A stretch of DNA of 64,000 bases from Thermoascus crustaceus (Eukaryota > Ascomycota > Eurotiomycetes > Eurotiales > Thermoascaceae). The position numbers and the translations under genes were made by a program. Below the pieces are notes generated by a model. It had not been told where the DNA came from. It searched no databases and saw only the letters and a list, made by a program, of their open reading frames with translations. Location: positions 1,119,567-1,183,566 of the forward strand of contig BCIC01000005.1 in the NCBI GenBank assembly GCA_001599835.1, read 5' to 3'. Position 1 is the first letter of the stretch. Each line of letters opens with the position of its first letter. Of the stretch, positions 11,625 to 21,660 are shown one piece after another.

Positions 11625-12665
11625 ATGAGCTCAGGAAACAAGGCTCTCATCTTCAAGAAGATCCCAACGGGATACCCAGTTCCCGGTGAGCATCTGACTG
11701 TCGAGCAAGTTCCGGGTGACGCCAATACCCCAGCTCCCGAGAATGGAGTGACGCTGCAATCCCTCTACACCAGCTACGACCCGTACATGCGTGGTCGCAT
11801 GCGATCTGCCGATGTGGAGTCCTATGCCCCTCCTTTCCAGGTCGGCAAGCCGATTGACAGCACGACCATCGCGAAGGTCCTTAAGTCAAACAATGCGAAG
11901 TACAAGGAGGGCGACCTCGTCATCGGTCAGCTTCCTGTCCAGCAATACGTTATCCTGAATGGCAATGAGGTTGGAACCATCAAGCCCCTCGAGAACCCGT
12001 TGGGCATTGAAGACATCCGAGTCTTCCTGGGCGCTCTCGGTATGCCCGGAATCACTGCCTACTCCTCCCTCTATGAGATTGGAAAGCCGAAGAAGGGCGA
12101 GACCATCTTGGTCTCCTCTGCCAGCGGTGCAGTCGGCCAGCTTGTTGGTCAGCTTGCCAAGCAGGAGGGGCTCAAGGTTATCGGTAGTGTCGGATCGGAC
12201 GAGAAGTTGGACTTCATCCTCAACGAGCTGGGCTTCGATGGAGGATTCAACTACAAGAAGGAGAAGCCTGCGGACGCGCTGGCACGCCTCGCGCCGGAGG
12301 GTATTGACATCTACTACGAGAATGTCGGTGGCGAGCACCTCGAGGCTGCGCTGGAAGCCATGAACAACTTTGGCCGCGTCGTCGTCTGCGGTATGATCTC
12401 TCAGTACAACACCACCGACCCGTACCCTATCAAGAACATCCACAACGTCCTGGTCAAGCGCCTCGACATGCGCGGTTTTATTGTGCTGGACAAGGGATTC
12501 GCCGACCCCTATGTTGCGGAGCACCAGGAGCGCGTGCAGAAGTGGATCAAGGAAGGCTCATTCAAGGCCAAGACCCACGAGACAGTAGGCATCGACAACG
12601 CTGCCGAGGGACTGGTGGGCATCTTCCACGGCAAGAACCTGGGCAAGGCTGTGCTCAAGTTCTAA
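11625..12665 (+). CDS. NADP-dependent MDR oxidoreductase (alkenal reductase type)
   Basis: A zinc-independent medium-chain dehydrogenase of the leukotriene B4 12-hydroxydehydrogenase / prostaglandin reductase group. These cytosolic enzymes reduce the C=C bond of unsaturated aldehydes and ketones with NADPH. The gene is intronless, with 346 residues, the usual size. Seen in the protein: YDPYMRGRM (~52), the LGMPGITAYSSL substrate-domain motif (~140), the nucleotide-binding loop SSASGAVGQLVGQLAK (~165), and ENVGGEHLEAAL then VVCGMISQYN (~235-265). Catalytic zinc ligands are absent. I chose the ATG at 11625, preceded by CTACC; the frame extends three codons further upstream only through a TTG. 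The upstream 100 bp are CT-rich with a TATATATAA stretch near 11,506. The physiological substrate cannot be read from sequence. Confidence 0.92.
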   Translation: MSSGNKALIFKKIPTGYPVPGEHLTVEQVPGDANTPAPENGVTLQSLYTSYDPYMRGRMRSADVESYAPPFQVGKPIDSTTIAKVLKSNNAKYKEGDLVIGQLPVQQYVILNGNEVGTIKPLENPLGIEDIRVFLGALGMPGITAYSSLYEIGKPKKGETILVSSASGAVGQLVGQLAKQEGLKVIGSVGSDEKLDFILNELGFDGGFNYKKEKPADALARLAPEGIDIYYENVGGEHLEAALEAMNNFGRVVVCGMISQYNTTDPYPIKNIHNVLVKRLDMRGFIVLDKGFADPYVAEHQERVQKWIKEGSFKAKTHETVGIDNAAEGLVGIFHGKNLGKAVLKF

Positions 12666-13207
12666 GAGTGAACGCGTTGTTTTCCTGTCAGAAGCCGTGT
12701 ATTGGAGTGTATATAGGTACCTGTACCGGATGGCCGATTCTTAATGGTAAGACGAAGGAATGCGTTTTCAGGCCTTCCGGGCCGATATATATCTGTAAGG
12801 ATCCCTCAGTGTTCCAAAACGAATTAATTATGTTAAAATGAATATTCCAACTGTAGCTCAATTTCCTCGTCGTCATACACCATATTATGTTCGAGGTAAA
12901 AATGTCATGTAGGTGCAAAACGCAGGATCCGACCTTAGCCACAGGAAGAAAACCTGCCGGGCTTTCTCGGCTGGAGGGGACCGGACCGGCCAATCACATG
13001 ACTCGTAATGTGATGACCGCATCCCGACTCGGACTTCCGAGGATCTTGCAACTTCGATCCGCGAACTCGCGGCCAGAGAGCTTGACAGTCTGAACGAGCT
13101 TTCGACAGTTTTATACAACACTCGCTTTGCTTTCGATCTTTCTCTCCACTCCCCCCATTTCCTGAAGCGACGCTCGACGGCTCAGAGGACACCATAGAGT
13201 AGCAGAC
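12666..13207. other. Intergenic, 3' UTR then promoter
   Basis: Tail of the oxidoreductase followed by the promoter of the succinate dehydrogenase subunit. No coding region is recognisable. A CT-rich leader (about 13,130-13,165) precedes the next start. Confidence 0.6.
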
Positions 13208-14177
13208 ATGGCCTCGATCATCCGCCCCTCCGCAATCCTGAAGCAGAGCTGCTTCAAGGCTCCTGCTACCCGGACGGCCTTCTACTCGACCAAGGCGCCG
13301 CTTGCCTCCAGCCTTGGTCTGCGCCCAGCGCAGGTCCAGAAGAAGGACGGTCCTATCTCGTCGCAAGTTGCGGCCTTCCACGCCTCCGCGAAGAAGGAGA
13401 TCCTGCCCCCACTGCCTCGTGAGTGCCGACCCCGTCCCAATTGTTTCTGAGCGGTTGGGTGTTATTGCGGGATGTGTCGGAGAGGATCATGGATATAGAT
13501 TGATGCTAACTGAGATTGATTTGAACTGTAGAGGTCGTCCACGGAACGAGTATGTTCTTCCCACCAACTTCCGTTTGCCCGCACGTGAGGAAGGAGATGC
13601 TGGATTGCGTATATCGGCAGCAGAAAAAAAAAGACCTAAAAAATGGGCCAGATAACACACGGATAAGCTTTTGGACTGAAGCTGACATGGGTTTAACAAT
13701 TAGCCAACGATGCAGCTCCGGTTCCCCCTCCATCGCCCACTCACGGTAGCTACCACTGGACTTTCGAGAGGTGTGTGGCCGCGGCCGGATACTATTTTTG
13801 AATGCTTTGAGAATGTGGGCTGATCGATTATGAATAGACTGGTCTCCGCTGGCTTGATCCCTCTGACCATTGCTCCCTTCGCTGGTGGCTCCCTTAACCC
13901 GCTCCTGGACTCTCTGCTCTGTGCCACTCTGGTTGTCCACTCCCACATCGGATTCCAGTAAGTCTTGGGCCACATTATGGAGATAAGATTTTCTGCTCAC
14001 AGTTTATCCAGGTCCCTCATCATCGACTACCTCCCCCAGAGACGTGTTCCTAAGACCCGCGCCCTCTTCAAGTGGGGTCTCCGCGCTGCTACGCTGACCG
14101 TGGCTGCCGGTCTCTACGAGTTCGAGACCAACGATGTTGGTCTGACTGAGGCCATCAAGAGGATCTGGAAGGCGTGA
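13208..14177 (+). CDS. SDH4: Succinate dehydrogenase membrane anchor CybS
   Basis: The small membrane-anchor subunit of mitochondrial complex II; it helps bind haem b and ubiquinone in the inner membrane. Five exons (13208-13418, 13532-13549, 13704-13770, 13838-13957, 14012-14177) join in frame to 193 residues. One exon is only 18 nt. The first ~60 residues are rich in Arg, Ser and Ala and poor in acids, a mitochondrial targeting presequence. The mature part has the CybS features: GSYHWTFER, then LIPLTIAPFAGGSLNPLLDSLL, the haem-ligand segment VVHSHIGFQ and DYLPQR of the quinone region, and a last hydrophobic helix TLTVAAGLYEFETND. The start ATG follows AGTAGCAGAC. Length and motif order match the family. 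Confidence 0.95.
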
Positions 14178-14489
14178 TTTCGAAAAGATTACTGAGAATG
14201 TTTCCTTCGTTTCCTCTTTTGTTCTCCTGGCACCCGCCCATGTATATGCTGTATTCTGTGTTGTGTAGGCCGAAATCTGCAGGCGCCTTTCTGGTGTTCT
14301 CGTTGTCTTGACTTATAGAAAATACATGTACCTGCCTACGGAACTCTTCCCACTTCTCTGATAAGAAATCAGCGTATCATGCTCCTTTCCACCCTCTACC
14401 GAACGCCAAATGCAGCCCAGATAGAAGACAGTAATTGTCCCAGTATGGAATGTATGTACGAACGACTACGAAGCGGGAATCGAAAAATT
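14178..14489. other. Convergent 3' intergenic region
   Basis: Lies between the ends of two converging genes, so it should contain both 3' UTRs. No coding signal is seen. Confidence 0.6.
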
Positions 14490-15341
14490 CTACTCATCAA
14501 ATTCCTCTTCCTCGTCTTCCTCCTCCGGAAGCCTATCGTCATCGTCCGCCTTCGACATGACTTTCTCGATCAACCTGAGTGTCGTCCTCAGCGGCAGCCC
14601 GATCACGTTATCGTAGCTCCCCTCAATCCGCTCGATAAGGATCGATCCCAGTCCCTGCATCCCGTACCCGCCAGCTTTATCAGCTCCTTCCCTCGTCCGC
14701 ACGTACGCGGTGATCAACTCATCCGTCACATCCTTATCAAACCGGACCGCCGTCTCCTCCACCGCTGTCTCGAGAGCGTATCCCGGCTGTCGCGCGCTAG
14801 CCAGCGGCACCATGACCGCGATAGCTGTGTAGACTTTATGATCGCGTGCATCCCGCAGCGCCTTGAGCATCGCCAGGTGCTGCGCCTCGGAGCGCGGCTT
14901 CTCCAGGATCGTACCCGTGGACGTGTCGACGACGATCGTATCCGCCGCCAGGATCAGGCCCGGCTCCCCCTTCTCCTCGTTGACGATCTCCTGCCGGTAC
15001 ACGGTCTGCGCCTTCTGCGACGCCGTCGCGAGGACGTACTCGAACGGCGCCATCGTCTTGGGGAAGTCCTCTGGGGCGTTGGACGGGATGACCTCCACGT
15101 TCGGGAGGCCCAGGTGGGAGATGATCTGTCTCCGGCGCGGGGAGGCCGAGGCCAGGATTACTCGCCTGTTCCGGAGGGCATTGAGGGAGGCCAGGGAGAG
15201 GGGAGGAGGGCGTGGGAGCGGTGGGCGAGGAACGGGCGCAGCAGCGGCGGAGGAGGCTTCATATGATGGTGGGGGTTCGATGGGATTCAGGTGGTCGGCA
15301 TTCGACAGGAGAGGGTCGTTGGCGTCCTTAGTGTCTGCCAT
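14490..15341 (-). CDS. Maf/HAM-like nucleotide pyrophosphatase
   Basis: A Maf-family nucleoside triphosphate pyrophosphatase, expected to hydrolyse non-canonical or surplus nucleotides such as dTTP, UTP or modified pyrimidines to the monophosphate. 283 residues, single exon. The Maf core runs from RRVILASASPRRRQIISHLG (~59) through SNAPEDF, LAADTIVVD, the EKPRSEAQHLAML segment and DKAGGYGMQGLGS to GSYDNVIGLPL. An extra ~58-residue Pro/Ala-rich N-terminus precedes it and an acidic EEDEEEEFDE tail follows. I chose the ATG giving MADTKDAND; an in-frame ATG at 15386 would add 15 residues of unlikely, Lys/Tyr-rich sequence. It converges with the SDH4 gene. Confidence 0.9.
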   Translation of the reverse strand: MADTKDANDPLLSNADHLNPIEPPPSYEASSAAAAPVPRPPLPRPPPLSLASLNALRNRRVILASASPRRRQIISHLGLPNVEVIPSNAPEDFPKTMAPFEYVLATASQKAQTVYRQEIVNEEKGEPGLILAADTIVVDTSTGTILEKPRSEAQHLAMLKALRDARDHKVYTAIAVMVPLASARQPGYALETAVEETAVRFDKDVTDELITAYVRTREGADKAGGYGMQGLGSILIERIEGSYDNVIGLPLRTTLRLIEKVMSKADDDDRLPEEEDEEEEFDE

Positions 15342-16063
15342 CCTTGTGGTGTGGTCTGTATTATAATAAGATATTTTCTTTTTCAAATTTGCAATTGAAA
15401 ACCGGGAAAAAAGAAGGTTAGAGGAGAAGAAAGATCGGACAATAGGAGTGTTAAGGGTATCTGTTGCAGAGTGTGGTGTCGTGTCATAACGTGCGCATTT
15501 CGTCTAGCCGCGATGTTGATACGAGAGGCGGTAAAGGGCGGCAGTTTGATCGACATGTATTTTGGCTTGGCGGCGGAGAGTTTCGAACTTTCGAATCTGA
15601 TTCCATGCTAATTATTGTTCCGTACACCCGCACGTACGGTCAACAAAATGTGCTCTCAATTGGTGAGAAGATATCTCCTCCACAAAAGTTGAGTCCCGAA
15701 CTCTCTCTTTTTGATGACACTCAATGTGCATCCAGAAAGCTGCCGCTCGAAAGGCTGAGTCCTGTTCGACTGATCGTCATTTGCTGTCCTTATCAGAAGG
15801 AAAGACCTAGCACAGTAGAGCTTAAGTGTTGAGACGCACTCTGATAAGTTTTGCTACATACTAGATCTTCTAACAACAACATGCTTCTGCTGACCTCCTG
15901 ACATTCAGTTTCAAGTGATTTGTACGTATGAGAATAGTGCTTATATTCAAGTTACTAGCACATCGACACTTCGAATAAGTCACAAAGCGTGTGCAAAGAC
16001 AAGAGATCGTGTCGATTGAACGTTCCCTTCCTGGAGCAGAAAGATCGCCCAACTCCTTTTTAT
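15342..16063. other. Intergenic, promoter of Maf gene
   Basis: Contains the promoter of the Maf-family gene (minus). A 122-codon frame at 15464-15832 (plus) shows no domain. Nothing else is recognised. Confidence 0.55.
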
Positions 16064-17452
16064 TCACGCAGCTTTCGCTGCCTTCTCCTTCAGCAGCTCG
16101 TCGAAGTTCAGCACTGCCTTTCCTAGGACGAGAGCTCCCTCAGTGCAGTCTTCTTTGTCGCTCCACTCCTTGGCGCAGTGGCTGATACCATCCTTTCCTC
16201 TCACAAAGACCATTGCGGTCGGGCATTTCAGCCTGGTCATTGTCGAGCCATGACCTGTTCCAGTCCTGGAACCAATTCCCTTGTCACCGCAAGCTCTCCT
16301 GACGCTGTCGATAGCCTCAGGCCAAAAGTCTCCAGGAAGCAGATGAATCTGTCTCTCAAGGTCATATTCTAGGCCATACAATGCTGCAATCCCTTTGATC
16401 TTCTGAACGATCTTTGTTCCCATGTCTTCCAGACCCTGTGCCTCTTTATGCATCAACCAGAAGACGACTTTCGTCTTTGAATGGATGTTGCATGCACCCC
16501 AGGGACCGCTTTGAATATTCGTCGTGGTTGTGTAGCCATTCGTGTCATACGCAGAGTCTCCAGTTCTGTGATGAGCTTCGCAGCGCCGACCAAAGCGTCC
16601 CGGCGTCCATACATGGGGTAGGTATTAGCATGGCCATCCTCTCCATGGAAGATGACCTCGTACCAGGTCATACCCTGCCATCCCTCGACCCAGCAGACAG
16701 GCTTTCCGGCCTTTTCGAGATCGATGGCCTGCTCGACATGGACCTCGAAGTGTGCTGAAATAGGGAATTCCTCGAAAGTGTTGGGGCCATCGCCAACATA
16801 GCCAATCTTGGCCAGCTCGCCACCCATGGTCAACCCCGAGCCATCGTTCGATTTAGATGCGTGAGCTTCCTCAATGGTAGACTAGCCAGCATACACGATG
16901 GAAGAACCGAGCAGTGGGAAGCGTGCCACCTCTTCGTTGGTCCAGTTGATGAGGACGAGCGGGGCCCGTGTCTTGATGTCCTGTTCTTTGAAGCTTCAGA
17001 CGACTTCCAGTCCGGAGATTACCTGCTATGGTAAGCATCTGTCCTTGAATGGTTCATGTTTTTCCATACCCCAAGCGGACCATCAAATCTGCCTCCTGTC
17101 GCGACGGTGTCCAGGTGGCTTCCCATGGCAATGGGCGGGATAGAGTCATCTTCGCCGTCGAACTTGGCAAATTGAGTACCGGTTGTATTGACCTAAAGTA
17201 CATACCTAGTCAGTTCTTGTAACTGATGCCCAAAAAGTTCATGACAAGCCTTGTACTCTGCCCCCAGGGCAAGAACTTGTTCCCGAAACCAATCGCGCAC
17301 CATCTTGTCGTTCTCATCAGCGACAGGCGAGTTACGCCACCAGGAGAGGGGGCACTCCATTGGGCTGTATAATGGGTGTCGTTCCTGTCGGATAAACCCA
17401 GGGCGCTAAGAGACGTTGTTTGTCCGAGACTCGTACCATAGTCTGTCGCCAT
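16064..17452 (-). pseudogene. Broken N-carbamoyl amino acid hydrolase (M20 family)
   Basis: Homologous over nearly its whole length to M20-type zinc amidohydrolases that release ammonia and CO2 from N-carbamoyl amino acids or ureidopropionate. Still visible: SAPSPGGVTRL, the metal-binding MGSHLDTVATGGRFDG, INWTNEEVARF (catalytic Glu), EVHVEQ, EDGHANTYPM, NIQSGPWGACN and the C-terminal block to KEKAAKAA. It is broken in several ways. There are in-frame stops at 16996-16998 (TGA) and 16882-16884 (TAG), each one C-to-T change from a sensible codon (CGA, CAG). Reading-frame shifts occur near 17,320 and 16,550. In the last metal motif, usually GHD, the Asp codon reads Gly (GTGHGST). Introns probably existed near 17,200 and 17,040. 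Together these make function very unlikely. The left border is the stop at 16064; the start is uncertain. Confidence 0.88.
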
Positions 17453-19043
17453 TGATCTTGAGATTCTGTGCAGCCGGGACGCTAGAGTACGCCCGTCGAG
17501 CTCTGAAGCTCGCTCTGAAGCTAACAGTCACCGCGCGTCTGAACATTATGGATATCTAATCTCAGGTTGTTCTCTTGATATTACTATTGATCACCGGAAA
17601 ACTTTATGCCTACAATGCGCGTATAAATAACACCGATTATCCCCTTCCAACAGAACTTCCCCTCTCTCCAACAAGGACCGCCAAGGAACCCCTCCATATG
17701 GATCAATTACCAGTACTGGAAACAAAAACGTAGGAACCCAGGATTTGCGTCCAGGTTTCCCCTCAAACCCAGTTCTCCCTGCTATCAACCCATCTTATCA
17801 GGGATATTGAGGGGCAGGCTAAACGGAAAAGACCGACTTTTGCGAATTGACCTGATAAAGTCGCCCCTCAGATGTAGGACCTCTTTACCGATTAACCCTA
17901 TCATGCATAAATCCCCTTGCTAGTCCGCATCCTCTTGGAGACGTGGCGGTCTGCTCCAAATCCCGGTTTATGCAGTCGGTAAATGGATATGCCGATTGCG
18001 CGCTAACGTTTATCTGCGGGGCCACGCTGACGAAGATCGTCCGTTACTATAGCAAGCACCCTAAGTCCTCTGGGCAGATCATCAAAACTTGGAAAGTTGA
18101 GGGGGGCTGACCTCGGGAACCAGTAAGATTATGGAGCGCAATCTGTACCTGGACCTATCTGGACTTTTTGCTGTAAGATAACGCAGAGTGACGCGACTAC
18201 GCATACCCCACCGACGATGATGGTTCCATTGTCGAACTTACGCAGGTTCAGAAACGTGAGATATCCGATTCACATGTCATTGGCCGAATATTGTTCCTGA
18301 AGAGCAAGTGTTTGAATCCCCGCACCAGCTTTGAAATCGAGGCAGCTCTGAAAGGACGAGGTAGCTGTCCATTTGTTCGAGGGTTATCAGGATGTCAAGA
18401 GCAGAAAGTCTATGTCCTTAGCCAACGTCGGAATTCGCGATAGGGTTTGAAGCTCAATCACCAATTGCCTGCGCTTTTCGTGGTTGCTAGCAAAAGCATA
18501 TGCTAGTATGGAGTTTCTTTTCCTTCTGCCTCCATACAACGTGAGGCATGCGATAATAGCGATTACGTTAGGTGGGAGTCAAACTTCCTAACGTGGCACG
18601 CACGTCTTGGGCTTTCAAGGCCTGCGGAGGAATAAGGAGGTTAGGATAGCATAAATTCCCAATCCATCCAGGTAAAGCATTCCCGAATTCAAGAAAAGGG
18701 GACAGGGAGGTCAATTAATTTCGACTGGCACGATCCTCGACAGGGCTGAATTCACTGGTATCGTTCTGGGGATCTTCACCTTCCTGTTTTCGTAATCGAG
18801 ACATCTTCAGCTCCTATAGTATATATAACTTGTCGACGTGACGTGCTCATTATGGAAATCCTACCGGATGTCTACATACTGCCCCGTACTCTTTACTCCA
18901 CTCTCCCGAAAGGTTATAGGGACAAGGGACAAAAAGAATACCCACACCAACAGGAAGAAAAGTGTCGATGTGAAATCGAATGTGGCGGAGAAGGCCTAAA
19001 AAATATATGATTAAATATTAATTATATGTAAAAAGAAATGAAC
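17453..19043. other. 1.6-kb region with no intact gene
   Basis: No intact reading frame. A TATAAATA box near 17,620 and a CT-rich leader precede an ATG at 17,698 (plus) whose frame soon stops. Further on, the translated fragment QAKRKRPTFA resembles the lead-in of a Zn2Cys6 DNA-binding domain but the cysteines are not readable, so a decayed regulator is only a possibility. The rest shows nothing. Confidence 0.45.
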
Positions 19044-19124
19044 CGTCAGCGACAGGATTCGAACCTGTGCGGGCGAACCCAACAGATTTCTAATCTGTCT
19101 CCTTAACCACTCGGACACACTGAC
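19044..19124 (-). tRNA. tRNA-Ser (anticodon AGA)
   Basis: An 81-nt class II tRNA. The acceptor stem GTCAGTG pairs with CGCTGAC (one T-G pair), followed by a G discriminator base. The D arm contains the A-box GAGTGGTTAAGG. The anticodon stem ACAGA/TCTGT carries loop TTAGAAA with anticodon AGA, reading UCU serine codons. A long variable arm is present, and the T arm holds the B-box GGTTCGAATCC. No intron. Identical to the copy at 19707-19787 in the opposite orientation. Confidence 0.96.
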
Positions 19125-19207
19125 GTCACTTGTTAGGGTGATGCTATTGCAAATCCATAAGCCAAAAAACTTGCAAACGATAATCTCTAGATGAGAACGA
19201 GAGGCAA

Positions 19208-19287
19208 GTCTTGCCTTTCGAGCCTGTGCGGCCGAAGCTAACAGATTCTTACTGTAATCTCTCCCCTTAACCACTTAGTATAGAGTC
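19208..19287 (-). pseudogene. Degenerate tRNA-Ser copy
   Basis: In the minus direction this reads AGTGGTTAAGG, then a damaged anticodon arm with inserted bases (GATTACAGTAAGAATC), then GTTAGCTTCGGCCGCACAGG and CTCGAAA. These match the D arm, variable arm and T arm of the intact tRNA-Ser genes on both sides. Neither the acceptor stem nor the T stem can close, so it is not expected to yield a tRNA. Confidence 0.8.
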
Positions 19288-19706
19288 TATTTGTCAGAAT
19301 GGATAAGCAATTTTTAAATATATTTTGCACTTCGGATGTCATCCGAATTCCCGCAGGTCCAGAATTCTCAATCTTTGGGTTGGATTGGTGTCTGATCACC
19401 ATGTGGCCAGAAATTGGAGGGAAGAAGAAGAAAAGGCACATCTTTACATATAGTAACGAGAAGACAAAATCAACCATCGGGGATTACTGCAATACAAGGG
19501 ACATTGAAGGATTCTATATGTCATTGCATACCCTATTCCTTCCTTCAATATTCCTTCCTTCAATCCTCGAGGGGTTTGATTTGTTAGGGGCTAGGTATCC
19601 GCTATATATCAAACAAGTGGGGCCACAAATTCATGAGCCTGCGGAAACGGGCGAAAAAAAAAAGAAAAAAAAATTTAGATTTTTTCACAATAAACCAATC
19701 ATCTTA

Positions 19707-19787
19707 GTCAGTGTGTCCGAGTGGTTAAGGAGACAGATTAGAAATCTGTTGGGTTCGCCCGCACAGGTTCGAATCCTGTCGCTGACG
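19707..19787 (+). tRNA. tRNA-Ser (anticodon AGA), second copy
   Basis: The same 81-nt sequence as the minus-strand copy at 19044-19124, with the same AGA anticodon, long variable arm and B-box. The two genes point away from each other, their 5' ends 582 bp apart, so the tRNA sequence forms a perfect 81-bp inverted repeat. Confidence 0.96.
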
Positions 19788-20038
19788 GTTGGGAACAAGG
19801 AAGTGTTTGTTTCTTCTCTTTTTTCCTTCGCCTGGAAAGAAGATATCTTATGTCTTTCTCTTATGACCTTAGCGAACACCGAAGTTTTTAGATAGTGCCT
19901 CACTGGACATGTTTGATGACATTGATGATAGATTATAATATCTTGCCTTTCGTTGGTATTTTGAATTTGCAATTGAGACTCCTTTTAGACAATGACATAT
20001 ATTCTCCGTCTTAGCCTATGGAATGCGCGAATGATTCC

Positions 20039-21660
20039 TTACAGACCAACCCAGCCATTTGTCTCCCTCGTCGACTTGAACCACTCCTTAACATACGGCA
20101 GCGCAACGTGAGGACTGTACGGATCTTTCTCCCACTGCGGAATAGGTGGAGGCTGGCCCGTTTCCTCCAAGCACGAAGCGCGCGGTTCCGCCAAGGTTCC
20201 GCCACGGTCGAATAGCTGGTTTTCCTTGTCCTTCGGTCGTGCAGCCTTTATCTCTGCTCTCAGGACCTCTGTGGCTGCCTGGTCTACAGAGAAGTCCGAG
20301 GGGTTGACGACAACCCCATAGTTCTTCCGGGCTCCCTCGAAGGTGACAGTTTTTCTATGCACCTCGAGGGCGACCTTCTCCGCTGGCCTCGTAAGGGGAT
20401 CGCCTAGGCCACCACTGCCCCAAGTAGTCCATCCAAGCAGATCTCCTCGAGCAACGCGCACGTGGTCACACTTGCTCTTGAGGGTCACCGTGGGTGGGTT
20501 TTCTGGGTCCTTGGAGTAGTAGTAGATGATGTTCTTGGATCGACTTCCTGGCTTTCAGCCATTGACGCCCCACGGTTTAGTGAACCATCTGTCATCGTAG
20601 ATGCTGAATTCTCCGGCGCAGAGGTTACAGAGTGCGCTGCGCGTTGCCACCGCGTAGAATCCGGGACCACCAGTGTCAGCCATGGATTCATTCGCCTCGA
20701 TTCGGAGTGGATAGTTAAATTCGATGCTTTCGGTTTGAATGGACTTGATTGCAGGAAAGAGACAGTGGCAGTCAGGCTGGAGATGTAGGTTAGCATAATT
20801 GTGCTCTTTTTTGAAAACGGGCTCTTGAGCTTATTCCATCACCAAGTGGTCTGGCCGGAACACCACCAAAGCCAATCTGATAAAGTTAGAACCATTCCTT
20901 TGAGGGCTTGAAGCCCGAATAGAACTTTAGACAAGTTAGCACCTTTTACTTTGGTATTATGAAAGAGATGTCAAGGTTTAGACTTACTAAGTAAGGACTG
21001 TCTGAAAATCCGGTTGCGGCCATTAAGGTAGGGCTTCTTTGGCCAAACAGTGCCTGCATGATATCCATCACCCTTCCCAGGAAGTGGGTGCGGCAGCTCA
21101 AAGCTGCAGGACGGACTGGCCTAAGAACCGTACCTTCGTGGAAGTGGATCTCGAGTAGGTCATGGAAACCATCATTTACAACGGAATAAGGATCGAACAC
21201 TGCGAGAAGACAATACCTGGCTGCAGATAGCTTGGTGCTATAGGGTTGCTGGCAAATTTTCTGAGCCTATACCCAATGGACATCTTGAACATCCTTTCAG
21301 ACAAATAAAAATTGATTGACGTCTGGCTTTGAGGACTGCTTCCATTCCAATCGCAATGCAGTTTACCGTCCTCCTTCTGCATCGTGCATTTGATGGCATA
21401 GGGTCCATAACCCTGCCCGTCATCGTCCACAAAGTCTATGAATTCGGTCGGTTCATCGCCCAGTTGCGTGTCAATAAGTTTGCTGATAGCCGCTCGATTC
21501 CGGGCAAGAAGGTCATCGCATGCAGCCTTGTAGATCTCGGCTCCGAATCTGTCATGGAGCTCGCAGACACATTCTGCAGCGGTGCGAACCGCCGTAATAA
21601 GTGCAGTAATATCGCTGCGCGGACCTCCCCTCGTTTTGGAATAACGGGTCACGTGAATAA
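20039..21660 (-). pseudogene. Truncated, broken hydantoinase B / oxoprolinase-like gene
   Basis: Homologous to the C-terminal part of hydantoinase B (HyuB), which with HyuA opens hydantoin or 5-oxoproline rings with ATP. Readable blocks, in order, are RTAAECVCELHDRFGAE, SKLIDTQLGDEP, YGPYAIKCTMQKEDGKLHCDWNGSSPQSQTSINFYL split over lines of one frame, PEGTVL-like HEGTVLRPVRPAAL, DDRWFTKPWGVNG and WTTWGSGGLGDPLTRPAEKVALEV, ending in EETGQPPPIP. Damage: the first ~200 residues of the family are missing upstream of about 21,660. There is an in-frame TGA at 20555-20557 between GVNG and KPGSRS, and frame breaks between about 20,760 and 20,960. Some introns may survive (for example near 20,890-20,985). 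It lies in the same orientation as the broken carbamoylase and divergent from the amidase. Confidence 0.85.

Noticed and set aside
11886..12524. 212-codon minus-strand frame inside the oxidoreductase gene
   Set aside because: Antisense shadow of a well-conserved intronless gene with strong codon bias.
14379..15266. 295-codon plus-strand frame opposite the Maf-family gene
   Set aside because: The minus strand carries all Maf motifs; the plus frame is Arg/His/Leu-rich antisense.
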